From Prolixibacteraceae bacterium (lineage in GTDB: Bacteria > Bacteroidota > Bacteroidia > Bacteroidales > Prolixibacteraceae), in assembly GCA_030602265.1 (NCBI GenBank), contig JAUWAB010000018.1, positions 1-62,603 on the forward strand: a stretch of 62,603 nt of DNA, read 5' to 3'. A program made the position numbers and the translations under genes. Positions 34,354 to 44,008 of this stretch are shown here, piece by piece. Every line of letters begins with the position of its first letter. Position 1 is the first letter of the stretch. The notes beneath the pieces were generated by a model, which was not told the origin of the DNA, searched no databases, and was given only the letters and a program-made list of their open reading frames with translations.

Positions 34354-37029
34354 TTATTCAGAATCTGCTTCTGAAACTGAACCGGGACGAATGATAAAGG
34401 AGTCAATAGTTTTCGCCTTAAGTCGCTTCTGTGCATCAAGTGCCTCTTTCAGTGTGCCAAATGGACCTGCATAGACTTTATAAAGGTTATCCCTGAATAT
34501 CAGTCTGGTATTGATTTCTGATTCCTCCCGGACGTACAAAGCCTGTTCAAGTGCTGGTTCTTCACGAAAATAAGCCCCGGTTTGCAAAAAGTACATGTCC
34601 GATAACTTTTCCCGGTTTTGCGGTTTAATTATCTCAATTTCCCTGATTACCGGTTCTTGAGGTACTAAATTTATGCCCTCTTCCAATTTAGCCAGCAGGC
34701 TGTCTGTGTCCAAAGACACTTCCGTTACGGGCACAATAATCTTCAATTTACTTTTGCTGAGTTCTGTAAATGGCACTTCAGGGATAAACTGACCTTCCCT
34801 GATCATGGCTATATAGATCCTTTTTAACTGGTTTGGGTCAGTTTCGACCGTCAAATGGTTTATAACGGGCCTGAGGCTTCCCTTTTCTGATGCTGAAGCC
34901 TCCAATTCAATATAGCAAATGGAATGTGATTCGAGACCGCTGATATATATGGCCGCATCATCCGGCTTTTTTTGGATAAGGCCATTGTTAATCCTGATGT
35001 TCAATTCATCGCTTAAAGGCTCGGATTCGTCAAAGATGCCGTTCTGGTTGAGATCGATGAATGGGATAATGATCAAACCAGACTTGCCCGCCATCATTCC
35101 GGTTCCGGCAATTGTTTTTCCTGAACCGGTTATGAAACTGCCTCCAAGGCTCTGGGATACTTCAGTAACCTGTTCATATGTTCTTGCGGAAAATCCTGCC
35201 CTTGCAAACGGAATATCATACCTCAGCTCAAACTGCAGAATGTTTTTATTCAATTTAACATCTCTCCCGGCGAACAGGGAGAGGTATCCTGACTTGAGAA
35301 TCCGGTGCTCCAGCTCAGCTCTGAGGTGCAATGCTTCCCTGTTGGTTATGTCAACGAATAAAGCAGGCCTCAGGAGTGTCGAACTTCCCAGCTTAATGCC
35401 GGCTGCCACGAATGCCGACAATAACGGATCTTTGTTTTCTTCCCAGGAAACATGAGCAGCCAGGTGAGGACTGAACTTTCTTCCGGTGGTTGAATAGGTC
35501 AGTTCAGCCAGATTTTTATCTCCCGACGGAGTGTTGGTCCATCGGTATGAGCCTGCCGTAAATCCTGTTTTCCCGAATAGTGATACCGGTGAAGAAACGC
35601 TGAAGGTTAATTCTTCCCTGATCTCTGCAGGGATTACTTTCTGTCCGGATTCAAATCCCGTATACTGAACTTCTATTGCCTGGGATTTGGGCAGTTGATA
35701 TAACAGTTGTCCACGGGTCCTTACCTCATGGTCATAGTTCGCACTGAAAAATAGACCTCGTGCAGGATGAAAGGTGCCCTGAACCAGGGGCACCTGATGA
35801 CTTGTCTCTGGATCAAATATGTACTCAAATCCTCCCCCGAGGGTTAGGAAAGGGAATAATCCCAGTTGAACTAAACCCCTTCCGAAACCAGCCAGACTGT
35901 TGAAGTCGGATACACCGCCCGCTAACTGATATTCTAATTTTCCCGGTTTTACCATAGTGAAAGGAGCTGCGGAGGATTTTTCCCTGAGCCTTTCCTCACC
36001 GTATGGACCGAAAAATCTCAGTTTAACAACGGACGACCCGTATACTTTGGGTACGTCGAAATAATAGAACCCCGCAGCATCGGCAACTGCGGAAGCTACA
36101 AGGACATTGTTTAAAAATAGCCTGACTGTCCACCCCGGCTGAGTGTAACCGGTAATCCGGTAAGTTCCCGGAATCTGTTCGAAACGGGTTCCGGCGTTGG
36201 AAATCAGGAATCCATGTGTGGGCCGGCTGATTTCCATGAGTGATCCGGTGTTGACCTTTCCTGCCCAAATCTGGCTGATAAAACGGATATCGTTGTTGAC
36301 CCAACGCCAGTGGTAATGCTGATTTTCTTCCCTGAAACCGTTAAGGTTTGAATAGTTCAGCAATGCAGTAGCTTCACCTCCGAGGAATTCAATGCCCGCC
36401 CCCAGGTCTGCTTCAACAGTCACGGGCTTTCTTATGGTCTGAACGGAGCGTAATGTCCAGTCGATGGCGCCGGGCCGGAACAAATGGTACGCTCTTTTTA
36501 TAACAGAATCTGAAAGGCTGGCCTTTCCGATATAATGAAGCGATTGTTTTATTTCCTTTTCAGCCAGTTGTTTGAATATCAGATTGTCGGAATAGCTTTT
36601 CATTTCGGTGGTTTGGGTGAGCCGGTTAACCGACAGATAGAGTCCGAATAATTCCTTGTACAGGTCGGTGGCCATGAAAATCAATGAATCTTTTTTTATG
36701 ATTTTCGTCCTTTGTACCGGAATCCGGGTGCCTTCGGATAATATCTGGCTTCTTTTTGCATCAATCAGGAAGGTTTTCTTTTTATCTGTAAAAACCCCCC
36801 GGATGGTGTCTCCGGTAATGGAAACCGTATGTTCTATCCGGAGAAAATTCAGAAGTCCTCCGGGTTCTATCAGAAAAGTGCCGGTCCGGGAGTCTTCAAC
36901 AACCTCAGCCATGTAGCTTCCGATACCCTGAACATGGATTTTGACCGGTATGCCAACAGGATTACCAGAGAGAGAAAGATTGCCGAACAGCAATACGATA
37001 CACAAAAATGTAAAAGTGACTGACTTCAA
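34354..37029 (-). CDS. Usher-like outer-membrane protein with C-terminal SPOR domain
   Basis: An 891-residue exported protein with an N-terminal signal segment (about 1-22). The middle resembles fimbrial ushers: GTYRITGYTQPGWTVRLFLN (288-307) and the nearby FYYFDVPKVYGSSVVKLRFF (321-340) parallel the usher plug/Ig-like region. A long alternating polar-hydrophobic stretch (about 350-650) looks like beta-barrel strands. IDLNQNGIFDESEP recalls the C-terminal domain of TcfC/CS1-type ushers. The last 80 residues (812-891) form a SPOR domain (LQTGAYFREEPALEQALYV, YKVYAGPFGTLKEA), which usually binds denuded septal peptidoglycan. No pilus chaperone or pilin is encoded nearby. Identification as an usher is by motif pattern; function is open. 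Confidence 0.55.
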   Translation of the reverse strand: MKSVTFTFLCIVLLFGNLSLSGNPVGIPVKIHVQGIGSYMAEVVEDSRTGTFLIEPGGLLNFLRIEHTVSITGDTIRGVFTDKKKTFLIDAKRSQILSEGTRIPVQRTKIIKKDSLIFMATDLYKELFGLYLSVNRLTQTTEMKSYSDNLIFKQLAEKEIKQSLHYIGKASLSDSVIKRAYHLFRPGAIDWTLRSVQTIRKPVTVEADLGAGIEFLGGEATALLNYSNLNGFREENQHYHWRWVNNDIRFISQIWAGKVNTGSLMEISRPTHGFLISNAGTRFEQIPGTYRITGYTQPGWTVRLFLNNVLVASAVADAAGFYYFDVPKVYGSSVVKLRFFGPYGEERLREKSSAAPFTMVKPGKLEYQLAGGVSDFNSLAGFGRGLVQLGLFPFLTLGGGFEYIFDPETSHQVPLVQGTFHPARGLFFSANYDHEVRTRGQLLYQLPKSQAIEVQYTGFESGQKVIPAEIREELTFSVSSPVSLFGKTGFTAGSYRWTNTPSGDKNLAELTYSTTGRKFSPHLAAHVSWEENKDPLLSAFVAAGIKLGSSTLLRPALFVDITNREALHLRAELEHRILKSGYLSLFAGRDVKLNKNILQFELRYDIPFARAGFSARTYEQVTEVSQSLGGSFITGSGKTIAGTGMMAGKSGLIIIPFIDLNQNGIFDESEPLSDELNIRINNGLIQKKPDDAAIYISGLESHSICYIELEASASEKGSLRPVINHLTVETDPNQLKRIYIAMIREGQFIPEVPFTELSKSKLKIIVPVTEVSLDTDSLLAKLEEGINLVPQEPVIREIEIIKPQNREKLSDMYFLQTGAYFREEPALEQALYVREESEINTRLIFRDNLYKVYAGPFGTLKEALDAQKRLKAKTIDSFIIRPGSVSEADSE

Positions 37030-37286
37030 AAATATCTGAATTTAGTTAAGGTATACGATGTCATCATGGATAACCGGTGCCCTTTTTTTGGCAACATGGG
37101 CTAATCATGTATTTTAGTTGATGTTTCCTGTAAAAACTGCACGGCCATCCATTACAACTTCCCTTATTCAATACCTTTGTAATAAGATGCTGCGAATCTT
37201 TAACCGCAAAAATACATTTTTTTCGGGCGGATCGTATGTAATTTGATAATTATAAAGTATATTTCTATCCTTTATATCATATTATT

Positions 37287-38015
37287 ATGGGAATGAATAT
37301 TGAAGTCAATATTACCGATTCACCGGAAAAACTGGCCAAAAGGGTAGCGAAAGCGATACGCAGGATGTTGCAGGACAGTGGACAGAGCCGATTTGATATA
37401 GCATTATCAGGAGGTTCGACACCGGCTATTCTCTTCGACCGGCTGGCCGGAAAATTTCCTGATCTTCCTGAATGGCAGCGGGTTCATTTGTGGTGGGGTG
37501 ATGAGCGTTGTGTGGAACCCGGTTCAGAAGAAAGCAATTATAGAATGGCTTATGACCGGCTGATTTCAAGGGTGACGATACCTCTTGAAAATATCCACAG
37601 GATTAAAGGGGAAGATGACCCGGAGAGTGAGGTATTGAGATATGAATCAGAAATCTGGACCTGTTTAAACCACCGGGGGGATTGGCCGGTTTTCGACCTG
37701 GTTTTGCTTGGGATGGGAGATGACGGGCACACTGCATCCATTTTTCCTGACAGGCCCGATCTGACCAAAAGCGACAGGATTTGCGCGGTTGCCTTACATC
37801 CCCGGACTGGTCAGAAAAGGATCACCCTTACAGGACAGGTAATCAATAATGCCAACCAGATTTTCATAATGGTAACAGGATCAGGAAAGGCTGACCGGAT
37901 TTCTGAAATTATGAACAACCTGGAACAGGCAGCTGATCTGCCTGTCAGTCATATTGTTCCCTTGCACGGGAAGCTGACATGGTACCTGGATGCCGAGGCT
38001 GCAGGTAAGATTTAA
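37287..38015 (+). CDS. pgl: 6-phosphogluconolactonase (DevB type)
   Basis: Hydrolyses 6-phosphogluconolactone, the second step of the oxidative pentose phosphate pathway. The 242 residues fit. SGGSTPAILFDRL, WWGDERCVEPGSEESNYRMA and LLGMGDDGHTASIFP are the family hallmarks (sugar isomerase-like fold). It should act directly after Zwf, although the two genes are separated by the usher-like gene. gnd is not in the window. The convergent Gfo/Idh/MocA gene ends 6 bp away. Confidence 0.95.
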   Translation: MGMNIEVNITDSPEKLAKRVAKAIRRMLQDSGQSRFDIALSGGSTPAILFDRLAGKFPDLPEWQRVHLWWGDERCVEPGSEESNYRMAYDRLISRVTIPLENIHRIKGEDDPESEVLRYESEIWTCLNHRGDWPVFDLVLLGMGDDGHTASIFPDRPDLTKSDRICAVALHPRTGQKRITLTGQVINNANQIFIMVTGSGKADRISEIMNNLEQAADLPVSHIVPLHGKLTWYLDAEAAGKI

Positions 38016-38021
38016 TACGGA

Positions 38022-39335
38022 TCAGACCACAGGAAGCTTCCAGGGTTTCCTGTAGTGGGCCTCCACCAGGTAATTGGCTTCCTTGTCGTTGATAAATAAC
38101 TGCTTTTCATGGTCCCAGAAAACTTTCCTTCCCAGGCGGTAGGAAATGTTGCCAAGATGGGCAATCCGGGCAATATGGGCACCCGTTTCTATGTCACATA
38201 CTGGTTTCTCCCTGGTTTTCATACAGTCAAGGAAGTTTTTGACATGCAACTCAAGACCTTTTCCGGTGGATTTTTGAAGTGGGACCGCTTCGAAATCTTT
38301 ATTGGCACTTACGCTGCGGGTTTCCGGTATAACTTCCCATCCGCTCCGGTCAACCACGAGGGTTCCGTATTCGCCGACAAAAGCCACTCCATGTCCCCGG
38401 CCAAAATTGGCACCATAAATGCCTATGGTATGATCCCAAAGTAATCCGAAATCTCCAAAATCGTACATGGCCATCAGGGTGTCGGGCGTTTCCATGGCAT
38501 CATCGGGATAAGCATATTTACCTCCTGTTGCCATTACCGATTTGGGCACATACTGGTTCATGCCGTAAAGGGCATAATCGAGCAGGTGAACACCCCAGTC
38601 GGTCATAAGCCCGCCGGCATAATCCCAGTACCACCTGAAGGTAAAATGGAACCGGTTTATATTAAATGGCCTTTTGGGGGCTGGCCCCAGCCACATGTCG
38701 TAATCCACTCCTGCAGGCACCGGAGAATCGGGTTCAACAGGGATCGAGCCTTTCCAACCTACATACGACCAGGACCTGACCGACCTGACCCTGCCCAGTT
38801 TTCCGCTGTGGACATATTCGACCGCATTTTTCCAGTGGGGATCGCTTCTTTGCCACTGGGCTACCTGTACCACCCTGTTATATCGGTGGGTAGCCTTTAC
38901 CATGATGTTGCATTCCTGTATGGTATTGCCCAAAGGCTTTTCTACGAAAACATCTTTGCCTGCTTCACAGGCATACACCATTGGGAGACAATGCCAATGG
39001 TCGGGAGTGGCCACTATTACTGCATCAATATCCTTCTGTTCCAGTAACTTCCGGAAATCGCCATAGAGCTTAGGTTTGTATCCGGCCAGTTTCTCAACTT
39101 CAGCAGCACGTTCATTGAGAACATTCTGGTCTACGTCACACAGTGCGGCACATACAACTCCGGGTTGGCCCAGGAATGCCCTGAGGTTGGCCCAGCCCTG
39201 GCCCTTGCAGCCAATCAGCCCAACGGTAATTTTATCATTTGCAGATACATTTCCTGCATGTACAATATAGGGGAACACTGCCGTCCCCGCCGTTGCCAAT
39301 GTGGCATTTCTGATGAAAGTCCTGCGGTCGTTCAT
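38022..39335 (-). CDS. Tat-exported Gfo/Idh/MocA-family oxidoreductase
   Basis: Probable NAD(P)-dependent sugar oxidoreductase of 437 residues. The N-terminus RRTFIRNATLATAGTAVFP is a Tat signal, so it should be folded with cofactor and sent to the periplasm. The Rossmann fold begins VGLIGCKGQGWANL; EKPLGNT carries the conserved lysine, and the C-terminal alpha/beta domain follows. ATG 39335 is chosen; ATG 39362 would add nine residues. Family members in Bacteroidota use tightly bound cofactor in 3-keto-sugar chemistry. The neighbouring TIM-barrel isomerase and ThuA genes fit that theme. Confidence 0.88.
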   Translation of the reverse strand: MNDRRTFIRNATLATAGTAVFPYIVHAGNVSANDKITVGLIGCKGQGWANLRAFLGQPGVVCAALCDVDQNVLNERAAEVEKLAGYKPKLYGDFRKLLEQKDIDAVIVATPDHWHCLPMVYACEAGKDVFVEKPLGNTIQECNIMVKATHRYNRVVQVAQWQRSDPHWKNAVEYVHSGKLGRVRSVRSWSYVGWKGSIPVEPDSPVPAGVDYDMWLGPAPKRPFNINRFHFTFRWYWDYAGGLMTDWGVHLLDYALYGMNQYVPKSVMATGGKYAYPDDAMETPDTLMAMYDFGDFGLLWDHTIGIYGANFGRGHGVAFVGEYGTLVVDRSGWEVIPETRSVSANKDFEAVPLQKSTGKGLELHVKNFLDCMKTREKPVCDIETGAHIARIAHLGNISYRLGRKVFWDHEKQLFINDKEANYLVEAHYRKPWKLPVV

Positions 39336-39527
39336 GATATGTTGTTTTTTAATGGTCTTCATTTTTTATGCAATAGCCATCTGATGTCGGATTGCCTATT
39401 TCCGGCAAATCGCATCCTCCAAAGTTAGAAAAAATCATCAATTCGGTGGATTAACCTCAAAATGATTCGTCATAAATTCCTGTTTTTACTGGTTATTTCA
39501 CTATTTTTACCTCGTAAAAAAGAAAGC

Positions 39528-40292
39528 ATGGTAACTTCGCCTTTATTGTCCAGGAATCATTGGAGATATGTTAAAGATGCCATTTACGACCTGGCTATTC
39601 TTCCGTGGGGTGCCACCGAAGCCCACAATTTCCATCTCCCCTATGGAACGGATGTGTTTGAAGCGGAAGCCATATCCGCCGAATCTGCCAGACTGGCAAA
39701 TGAAATGGGGGCCAGGACGGTGGTTTTACCTGTAATCCCGTTTGGCGTTAATACGGGCCAGCATGATATAAAACTTGATATTAACCTGAATCCGTCAACT
39801 CAATTGCTGATCCTGGATGATGTTATTGCTGGCCTGCTGCGTCATGGGATTTATAAACTGCTGGTCCTGAATGCACATGGCGGAAATGATTTCAGACAGA
39901 TGCTAAGGGAGCTTGGGCTGAAATATCCGGATATGTGGCTTTTTCAGGCTAATTTCTACCAGATTCCCCTGGAAGAAAAATTGTTTGATGAACCGGATGA
40001 CCATGCCGGCGAGATGGAAACCAGTCTGATGTTGTACCTTTTCCCGGATCTTGTTCTGCCATTGAGCGAAGCCGGGGATGGCGCTTCAAAAAGTATTAAT
40101 ATAAGTGCATTTCAGCAAAAATGGGCCTGGACCGAACGGGAGTGGAGCAAGGTTACCAGGGATACCGGAGTGGGAAATCCGCGGTACGCCACTGCCGAAA
40201 AGGGTGAGAAGTACTTTACCTATGTAACCCGTCAGATAGCAGCCATGCTGAAGGAGGTCGCCGGATTGAACAGGGACGAAGCCTATAGCTAA
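39528..40292 (+). CDS. Creatininase-family amidohydrolase
   Basis: A metal-dependent amide hydrolase related to creatininase and to mycofactocin MftE. From ATG 39528 it is 254 residues. LPWGATEAHNFHLPYGTD supplies the first metal ligands (Glu, His, Asp), NAHGGND the second set and DDHAGEMETSLML a further glutamate and histidine. An ATG at 39462 would add a hydrophobic 22-residue segment without a cleavage site; I regard it as leader. It points away from the Gfo/Idh/MocA gene and towards the TIM-barrel isomerase gene 46 bp downstream. The substrate is unknown. Confidence 0.85.
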   Translation: MVTSPLLSRNHWRYVKDAIYDLAILPWGATEAHNFHLPYGTDVFEAEAISAESARLANEMGARTVVLPVIPFGVNTGQHDIKLDINLNPSTQLLILDDVIAGLLRHGIYKLLVLNAHGGNDFRQMLRELGLKYPDMWLFQANFYQIPLEEKLFDEPDDHAGEMETSLMLYLFPDLVLPLSEAGDGASKSINISAFQQKWAWTEREWSKVTRDTGVGNPRYATAEKGEKYFTYVTRQIAAMLKEVAGLNRDEAYS

Positions 40293-40338
40293 GGAGCGAT
40301 TTTTTAAATTTCTATACAACTCTAAAAGAATATTGGAT

Positions 40339-41262
40339 ATGACAACTTCAAGAAGAGATTTTCTGAGAGCCGGGTCACTCGCCGTTGGTGGGGCTATTCT
40401 GCTGCCCGCATGGGCATGCAATCCGGCAGCGAAAAGCCAGTCCGGTGGTCCCGGACTTGTAACCGGACTGCAACTCTATTCCGTCAGGGATGAAATGAGG
40501 CAGGATCCGCTGGATACCCTTACCAAACTGAGACAGATGGGGTATACCGTTGTGGAACATGCCAATTACGTAAATGGTAAGTTTTACGGTTGGACTCCCC
40601 AGGAGTTCAAAAAGGTACTCGATGACCTGGGGATGACAATGCCTTCAGGACATACCGTTTTAGGCAAAAACCACTGGGACGAACAGACCGGTGATTTTAC
40701 CGCTGAATGGAAAAAGCTTGTGGAAGATGCTGCCTACATGGGACAGGAATATGTGGTCAGCCCTTGGCTCGATGGAGCTTTACGCCAGACTTACGACGAC
40801 CTGGTCCGTTTCATGGAGATTTTCAACAAGTGCGGAGAGTTGTGCAAGCAGTCAGGTATGCGTTTCGGATACCATAACCACGATTTCGAGTTCAGCGAAA
40901 AACTGAACGACATGACCTTGTGGGACATCATGATGAACAATACCGATGCCGATAAGGTGGTCATGCAGCTGGATACCGGAAATATGTATGTCGCCGGGGC
41001 TCTTGCCAAGGACCTGCTCGAAAAGTATCCCGGAAGATATGACAATATTCACATCAAGGACATGGTCAGAACAGCCGACGGCAATAGTTTTGAAAGTACC
41101 ATCGTGGGCAGCGGACTTCTTCCCATGAAGGAAATCGCTGACCTCGCGCGTGATTCAGGAACCAAATTGTTTATCATCGAACAGGAATCCTATCAGGGAA
41201 AAACTCCTATGGAATGTATGGAAGCCAATTTCGCTGCCATGAAAGCCTGGGGCTACCTTTAA
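40339..41262 (+). CDS. Tat-exported sugar phosphate isomerase/epimerase-like TIM barrel
   Basis: A 307-residue AP endonuclease 2-like TIM barrel (xylose isomerase-type fold). TSRRDFLRAGSLAVGGA is a Tat signal, and a cysteine after the hydrophobic stretch (PAWAC) may be lipidated, though tryptophan at -2 is unusual for a lipobox. Metal-site motifs visible are GYHNHDFEF, QLDTGNMYVAG, YDNIHIKDM and IIEQESYQG. Export argues against a phosphorylated sugar substrate. Start ATG 40339 is preferred to TTG 40333. It may act with the Gfo/Idh/MocA enzyme and ThuA on keto-sugars. Confidence 0.88.
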   Translation: MTTSRRDFLRAGSLAVGGAILLPAWACNPAAKSQSGGPGLVTGLQLYSVRDEMRQDPLDTLTKLRQMGYTVVEHANYVNGKFYGWTPQEFKKVLDDLGMTMPSGHTVLGKNHWDEQTGDFTAEWKKLVEDAAYMGQEYVVSPWLDGALRQTYDDLVRFMEIFNKCGELCKQSGMRFGYHNHDFEFSEKLNDMTLWDIMMNNTDADKVVMQLDTGNMYVAGALAKDLLEKYPGRYDNIHIKDMVRTADGNSFESTIVGSGLLPMKEIADLARDSGTKLFIIEQESYQGKTPMECMEANFAAMKAWGYL

Positions 41263-41339
41263 CGGTTTCCTGCCTGAAAAACTGGCCGGATAACTGGAAT
41301 TATTAACTCGGTTGTCGCCCGTTGCTGGGTAAAATAAAA

Positions 41340-41371
41340 AAATCCGGAGGTATTTGTTGACCTCCGGATTT
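41340..41371. terminator. Bidirectional intrinsic terminator
   Basis: AAATCCGGAGGT (41340-41351) pairs perfectly with ACCTCCGGATTT (41360-41371). A-run and T-run flanks let it act on both the isomerase gene and the convergent ThuA gene. Confidence 0.92.
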
Positions 41372-41389
41372 TCTTTTTAACAGGAAGTT

Positions 41390-42205
41390 TTATTTCCCCG
41401 GATAAACTGGAGAAACCCATTTTTCAGCCGGTTCGTATTTGCTTTCAGCTGCCCAGTTTACCCCTCTGGTCCATATCTGCCAGGCATCCGGAATACGCAA
41501 TTCTTCCGGGTCGTGTCCAATGGAAAAATAAAATATCCTTCCTTTTCCGTAATATTTTTTCCAGACTACGGGCATGACTGAACCTTTGATCCAGGCATCA
41601 TGGTCGCCACTGAAAGTTGTGGTTGCCAGTACCTTAACGTTAGGATCGACATGCATGTAATACTGTTCGGACTTAATTTTAAAGTCATTTACCCCTTTGG
41701 TTACAGGATCTTCGTGGTTGGTTATCTGTACCGAGTAATCAATAACCCCTCCGGGATGGGCAACCCACTGGCCGCCCACCATATACTGGTATTCCGTGTT
41801 ATCCCTGAAAGAATCACCTAATCCGCCGTGTATACCGGCCAAACCGACTCCCCCCTTGACGGCATCCAGCAGTCCTTTTTCCTGTTCCCTGCTGATCTTT
41901 CCCATAGTCCACATCTGAATAATCAGGTCCAGTGAGCCCATCAGCTCTTTGTTGGTGTAAACTCCCAGCGAATCGGAGATAATGAGTTCGGCACCCTGCT
42001 CCTTCAGCCATGGAGCTACAATGTCTTTGAATTCCTTTGGTTTATGTCCGTCCCATCCTCCCCAGACCAGGAGCACTTTCTTCCCTTTTACCGATGGGGA
42101 ATTTGCCGGTGGATTGGCAGAACCGACTGATAACGTTGACAAAATAAAGATTAACGCAGCCAGGACGGCTGGTTTTCTAAACATCGATATAAATAATCTG
42201 GTCAT
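41390..42205 (-). CDS. Exported ThuA-domain protein
   Basis: A 271-residue periplasmic protein: signal peptide ending at SVGSANPP, then a ThuA (glutamine amidotransferase-like) domain with VLLVWGGWDGHKPKEF, GGVGLAGIHGGLGDSFRD and FSIGHD. ThuA of Sinorhizobium is linked to trehalose use. In Bacteroidota, ThuA proteins occur with Gfo/Idh/MocA and TIM-barrel isomerases in sugar-modifying clusters, as here. M8 (42184) is an alternative start. A -7-like TAATTTTG lies at 42237-42244 on the minus strand. Confidence 0.85.
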   Translation of the reverse strand: MTRLFISMFRKPAVLAALIFILSTLSVGSANPPANSPSVKGKKVLLVWGGWDGHKPKEFKDIVAPWLKEQGAELIISDSLGVYTNKELMGSLDLIIQMWTMGKISREQEKGLLDAVKGGVGLAGIHGGLGDSFRDNTEYQYMVGGQWVAHPGGVIDYSVQITNHEDPVTKGVNDFKIKSEQYYMHVDPNVKVLATTTFSGDHDAWIKGSVMPVVWKKYYGKGRIFYFSIGHDPEELRIPDAWQIWTRGVNWAAESKYEPAEKWVSPVYPGK

Positions 42206-42245
42206 AATATAAAGGTTTAATGAAATGATTTGAGAACAAAATTAA

Positions 42246-43754
42246 TTATTGATTTGGATTATCGTCAGCTGTTATCAAAGCTTTTCCCGGTATTTGCAGG
42301 TGAAGAAGATCATGAACCTTCTCAATGCCTTCGGCTGAGTCTGACAACACAATTAGGATATCCGACGGTTCGATTACCGTGAACCCGTTTGGGGTGACAT
42401 ATTTTTCACCGCGTTTGATCATGGCGATAATGCTCTCTTCAGGAAACTTAAGGTCGACAATCTTCTTGCCGCAGGCATAACTTTTTTCAGGAATAAATAT
42501 TTCAGACAGGCCCGACCTTTCAAAATCAGCAAGGAGAATCTCCACGGGATCCAATGGCTTTTCCTCTTCAGGAAGGGAGAGTTTGAGCCACCTTGCCAGT
42601 ACAGAGAAGGTTGTTCCCTGAAGTAAAACGGATGAGACAGAGATAAAAAATACGATATTGAAGATCATATCGGCCTTGTCAATCCCTGCCAGCAAAGGAT
42701 AGGTGGCAAATACGATCGGAACGGCGCCCCTTAAACCTACCCAGGAAATAAAAGTCCTTCGGGAAAAATTCATCCTGAAAAATGCCATACTCAGGAAAAC
42801 GCTGAAAGGTCTGGCTACCAGGATCAGAAATGCCGAGATCAGCAGTCCGATTCCCATAACGGGAATAATATGCGACGGAAATACAAGCAGACCAAGCGTG
42901 AGGAACAGGATAATCTGCATCAGCCAGGACAGTCCGTCATACATTTTCAGAATGGTCTTTTTGTGGATCAGGGAGTGGTTACCCAGGTATACCGCGCAGA
43001 GATATACGGCAAGGAATCCGTTTCCCCCTAAAAAGTCGGCGGATGCAAAAGTGAAGAACATCAGGGTAATGACCAGTACCGGATATAAGCCTTCAAAATC
43101 TAGTTTTATACGGTTTATGATCAGTTTGCTTGCTTTGCCCATCAGGAATCCGGTAAGACCACCAACTGCCATCTGCTGGATAAACAATGGGATAATTGAC
43201 CATGCACTTTTTTCCGGATGGGTAACCAAACCCAGAAAGGCAATGGTCAAAACATAAGCCATAGGGTCGTTACTCCCGCTTTCAAGCTCCAGAGTAGGTC
43301 TCAGGTTATATTTGAGTCCGAGCTTTTTTGAGCGGAGTATGGAAAAAACCGCTGCCGCATCTGTCGACGATACAATGGCTCCCAATAGCAGTCCCTCCAT
43401 CAGGGTGAAGTCGGTGATCGTCCAGACGAATACTCCCAGAGAAACCGCCGTAAGCAAGACCCCGGCGGTACTGAGCGTTATTCCCTGCCAGAGAACAGGT
43501 TTGATCGTCGACCAGCTGGTTTCCAGACCTCCCGAAAAGAGGATAAAGTTCAGGGATACAATCCCAATAAACTGCGCCAGGGCCGGATCATTAAAATGAA
43601 TGCCAAGGATACCTTCTGAACCGGCAAGCATTCCAACTGCCAGGAACAATATCAGGGTGGGAACCCCGAAGCGGTATGATGTCTTTCCCGCTATTATGCT
43701 GAAAAACAATAATAATGAACCGATTAAAAGTATATTTTCTGTTGTAATACTCAT
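42246..43754 (-). CDS. Monovalent cation/proton antiporter with TrkA-C domain (K+/H+ antiporter type)
   Basis: A 502-residue inner-membrane antiporter. About 12 transmembrane helices span residues 5-385 (Na+/H+ exchanger fold; AIVSSTDAAAVFSILR is the ion-binding region, SGSNDPMAY a discontinuous helix). A TrkA-C/RCK_C ligand-binding domain is at about 415-490. The domain order matches NhaP2/CvrA-type K+/H+ antiporters that protect against high cytoplasmic K+. It lies 40 bp upstream of the ThuA start on the same strand but has no functional tie to it. Confidence 0.9.
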   Translation of the reverse strand: MSITTENILLIGSLLLFFSIIAGKTSYRFGVPTLILFLAVGMLAGSEGILGIHFNDPALAQFIGIVSLNFILFSGGLETSWSTIKPVLWQGITLSTAGVLLTAVSLGVFVWTITDFTLMEGLLLGAIVSSTDAAAVFSILRSKKLGLKYNLRPTLELESGSNDPMAYVLTIAFLGLVTHPEKSAWSIIPLFIQQMAVGGLTGFLMGKASKLIINRIKLDFEGLYPVLVITLMFFTFASADFLGGNGFLAVYLCAVYLGNHSLIHKKTILKMYDGLSWLMQIILFLTLGLLVFPSHIIPVMGIGLLISAFLILVARPFSVFLSMAFFRMNFSRRTFISWVGLRGAVPIVFATYPLLAGIDKADMIFNIVFFISVSSVLLQGTTFSVLARWLKLSLPEEEKPLDPVEILLADFERSGLSEIFIPEKSYACGKKIVDLKFPEESIIAMIKRGEKYVTPNGFTVIEPSDILIVLSDSAEGIEKVHDLLHLQIPGKALITADDNPNQ

Positions 43755-44008
43755 TGGCTTAAATTATTCAGATTAGTGTCTTCCTCATTCACTTCTGACT
43801 GCTACAGGAAGGATCAGGCTATTCTCTGATCATTTAATGTTTGAAAATTAATCCTGAAATCCTGCCGGTTGCTGATCGCTGAAATTAATATTTTCAGGAA
43901 GAAATACAAAAAAACAATGAATTGTTTTGATAAGTCTGTTTTTTGTGAAAAATTGCAGGCCTATAAAAGACAAAAATCACAGATTCTAAATTTTTTTAAA
44001 CTTTAAAC

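Noticed and set aside
34354-37029. Pilus assembly operon
   Set aside because: Only the usher-like gene is present; no chaperone, pilin or adhesin is encoded on either side.
39462-39527. Signal peptide on the creatininase-family protein
   Set aside because: The extra 22 residues end in RKKES without a cleavage site, and the family starts at MVTSPLLSRNHW; more likely untranslated leader.
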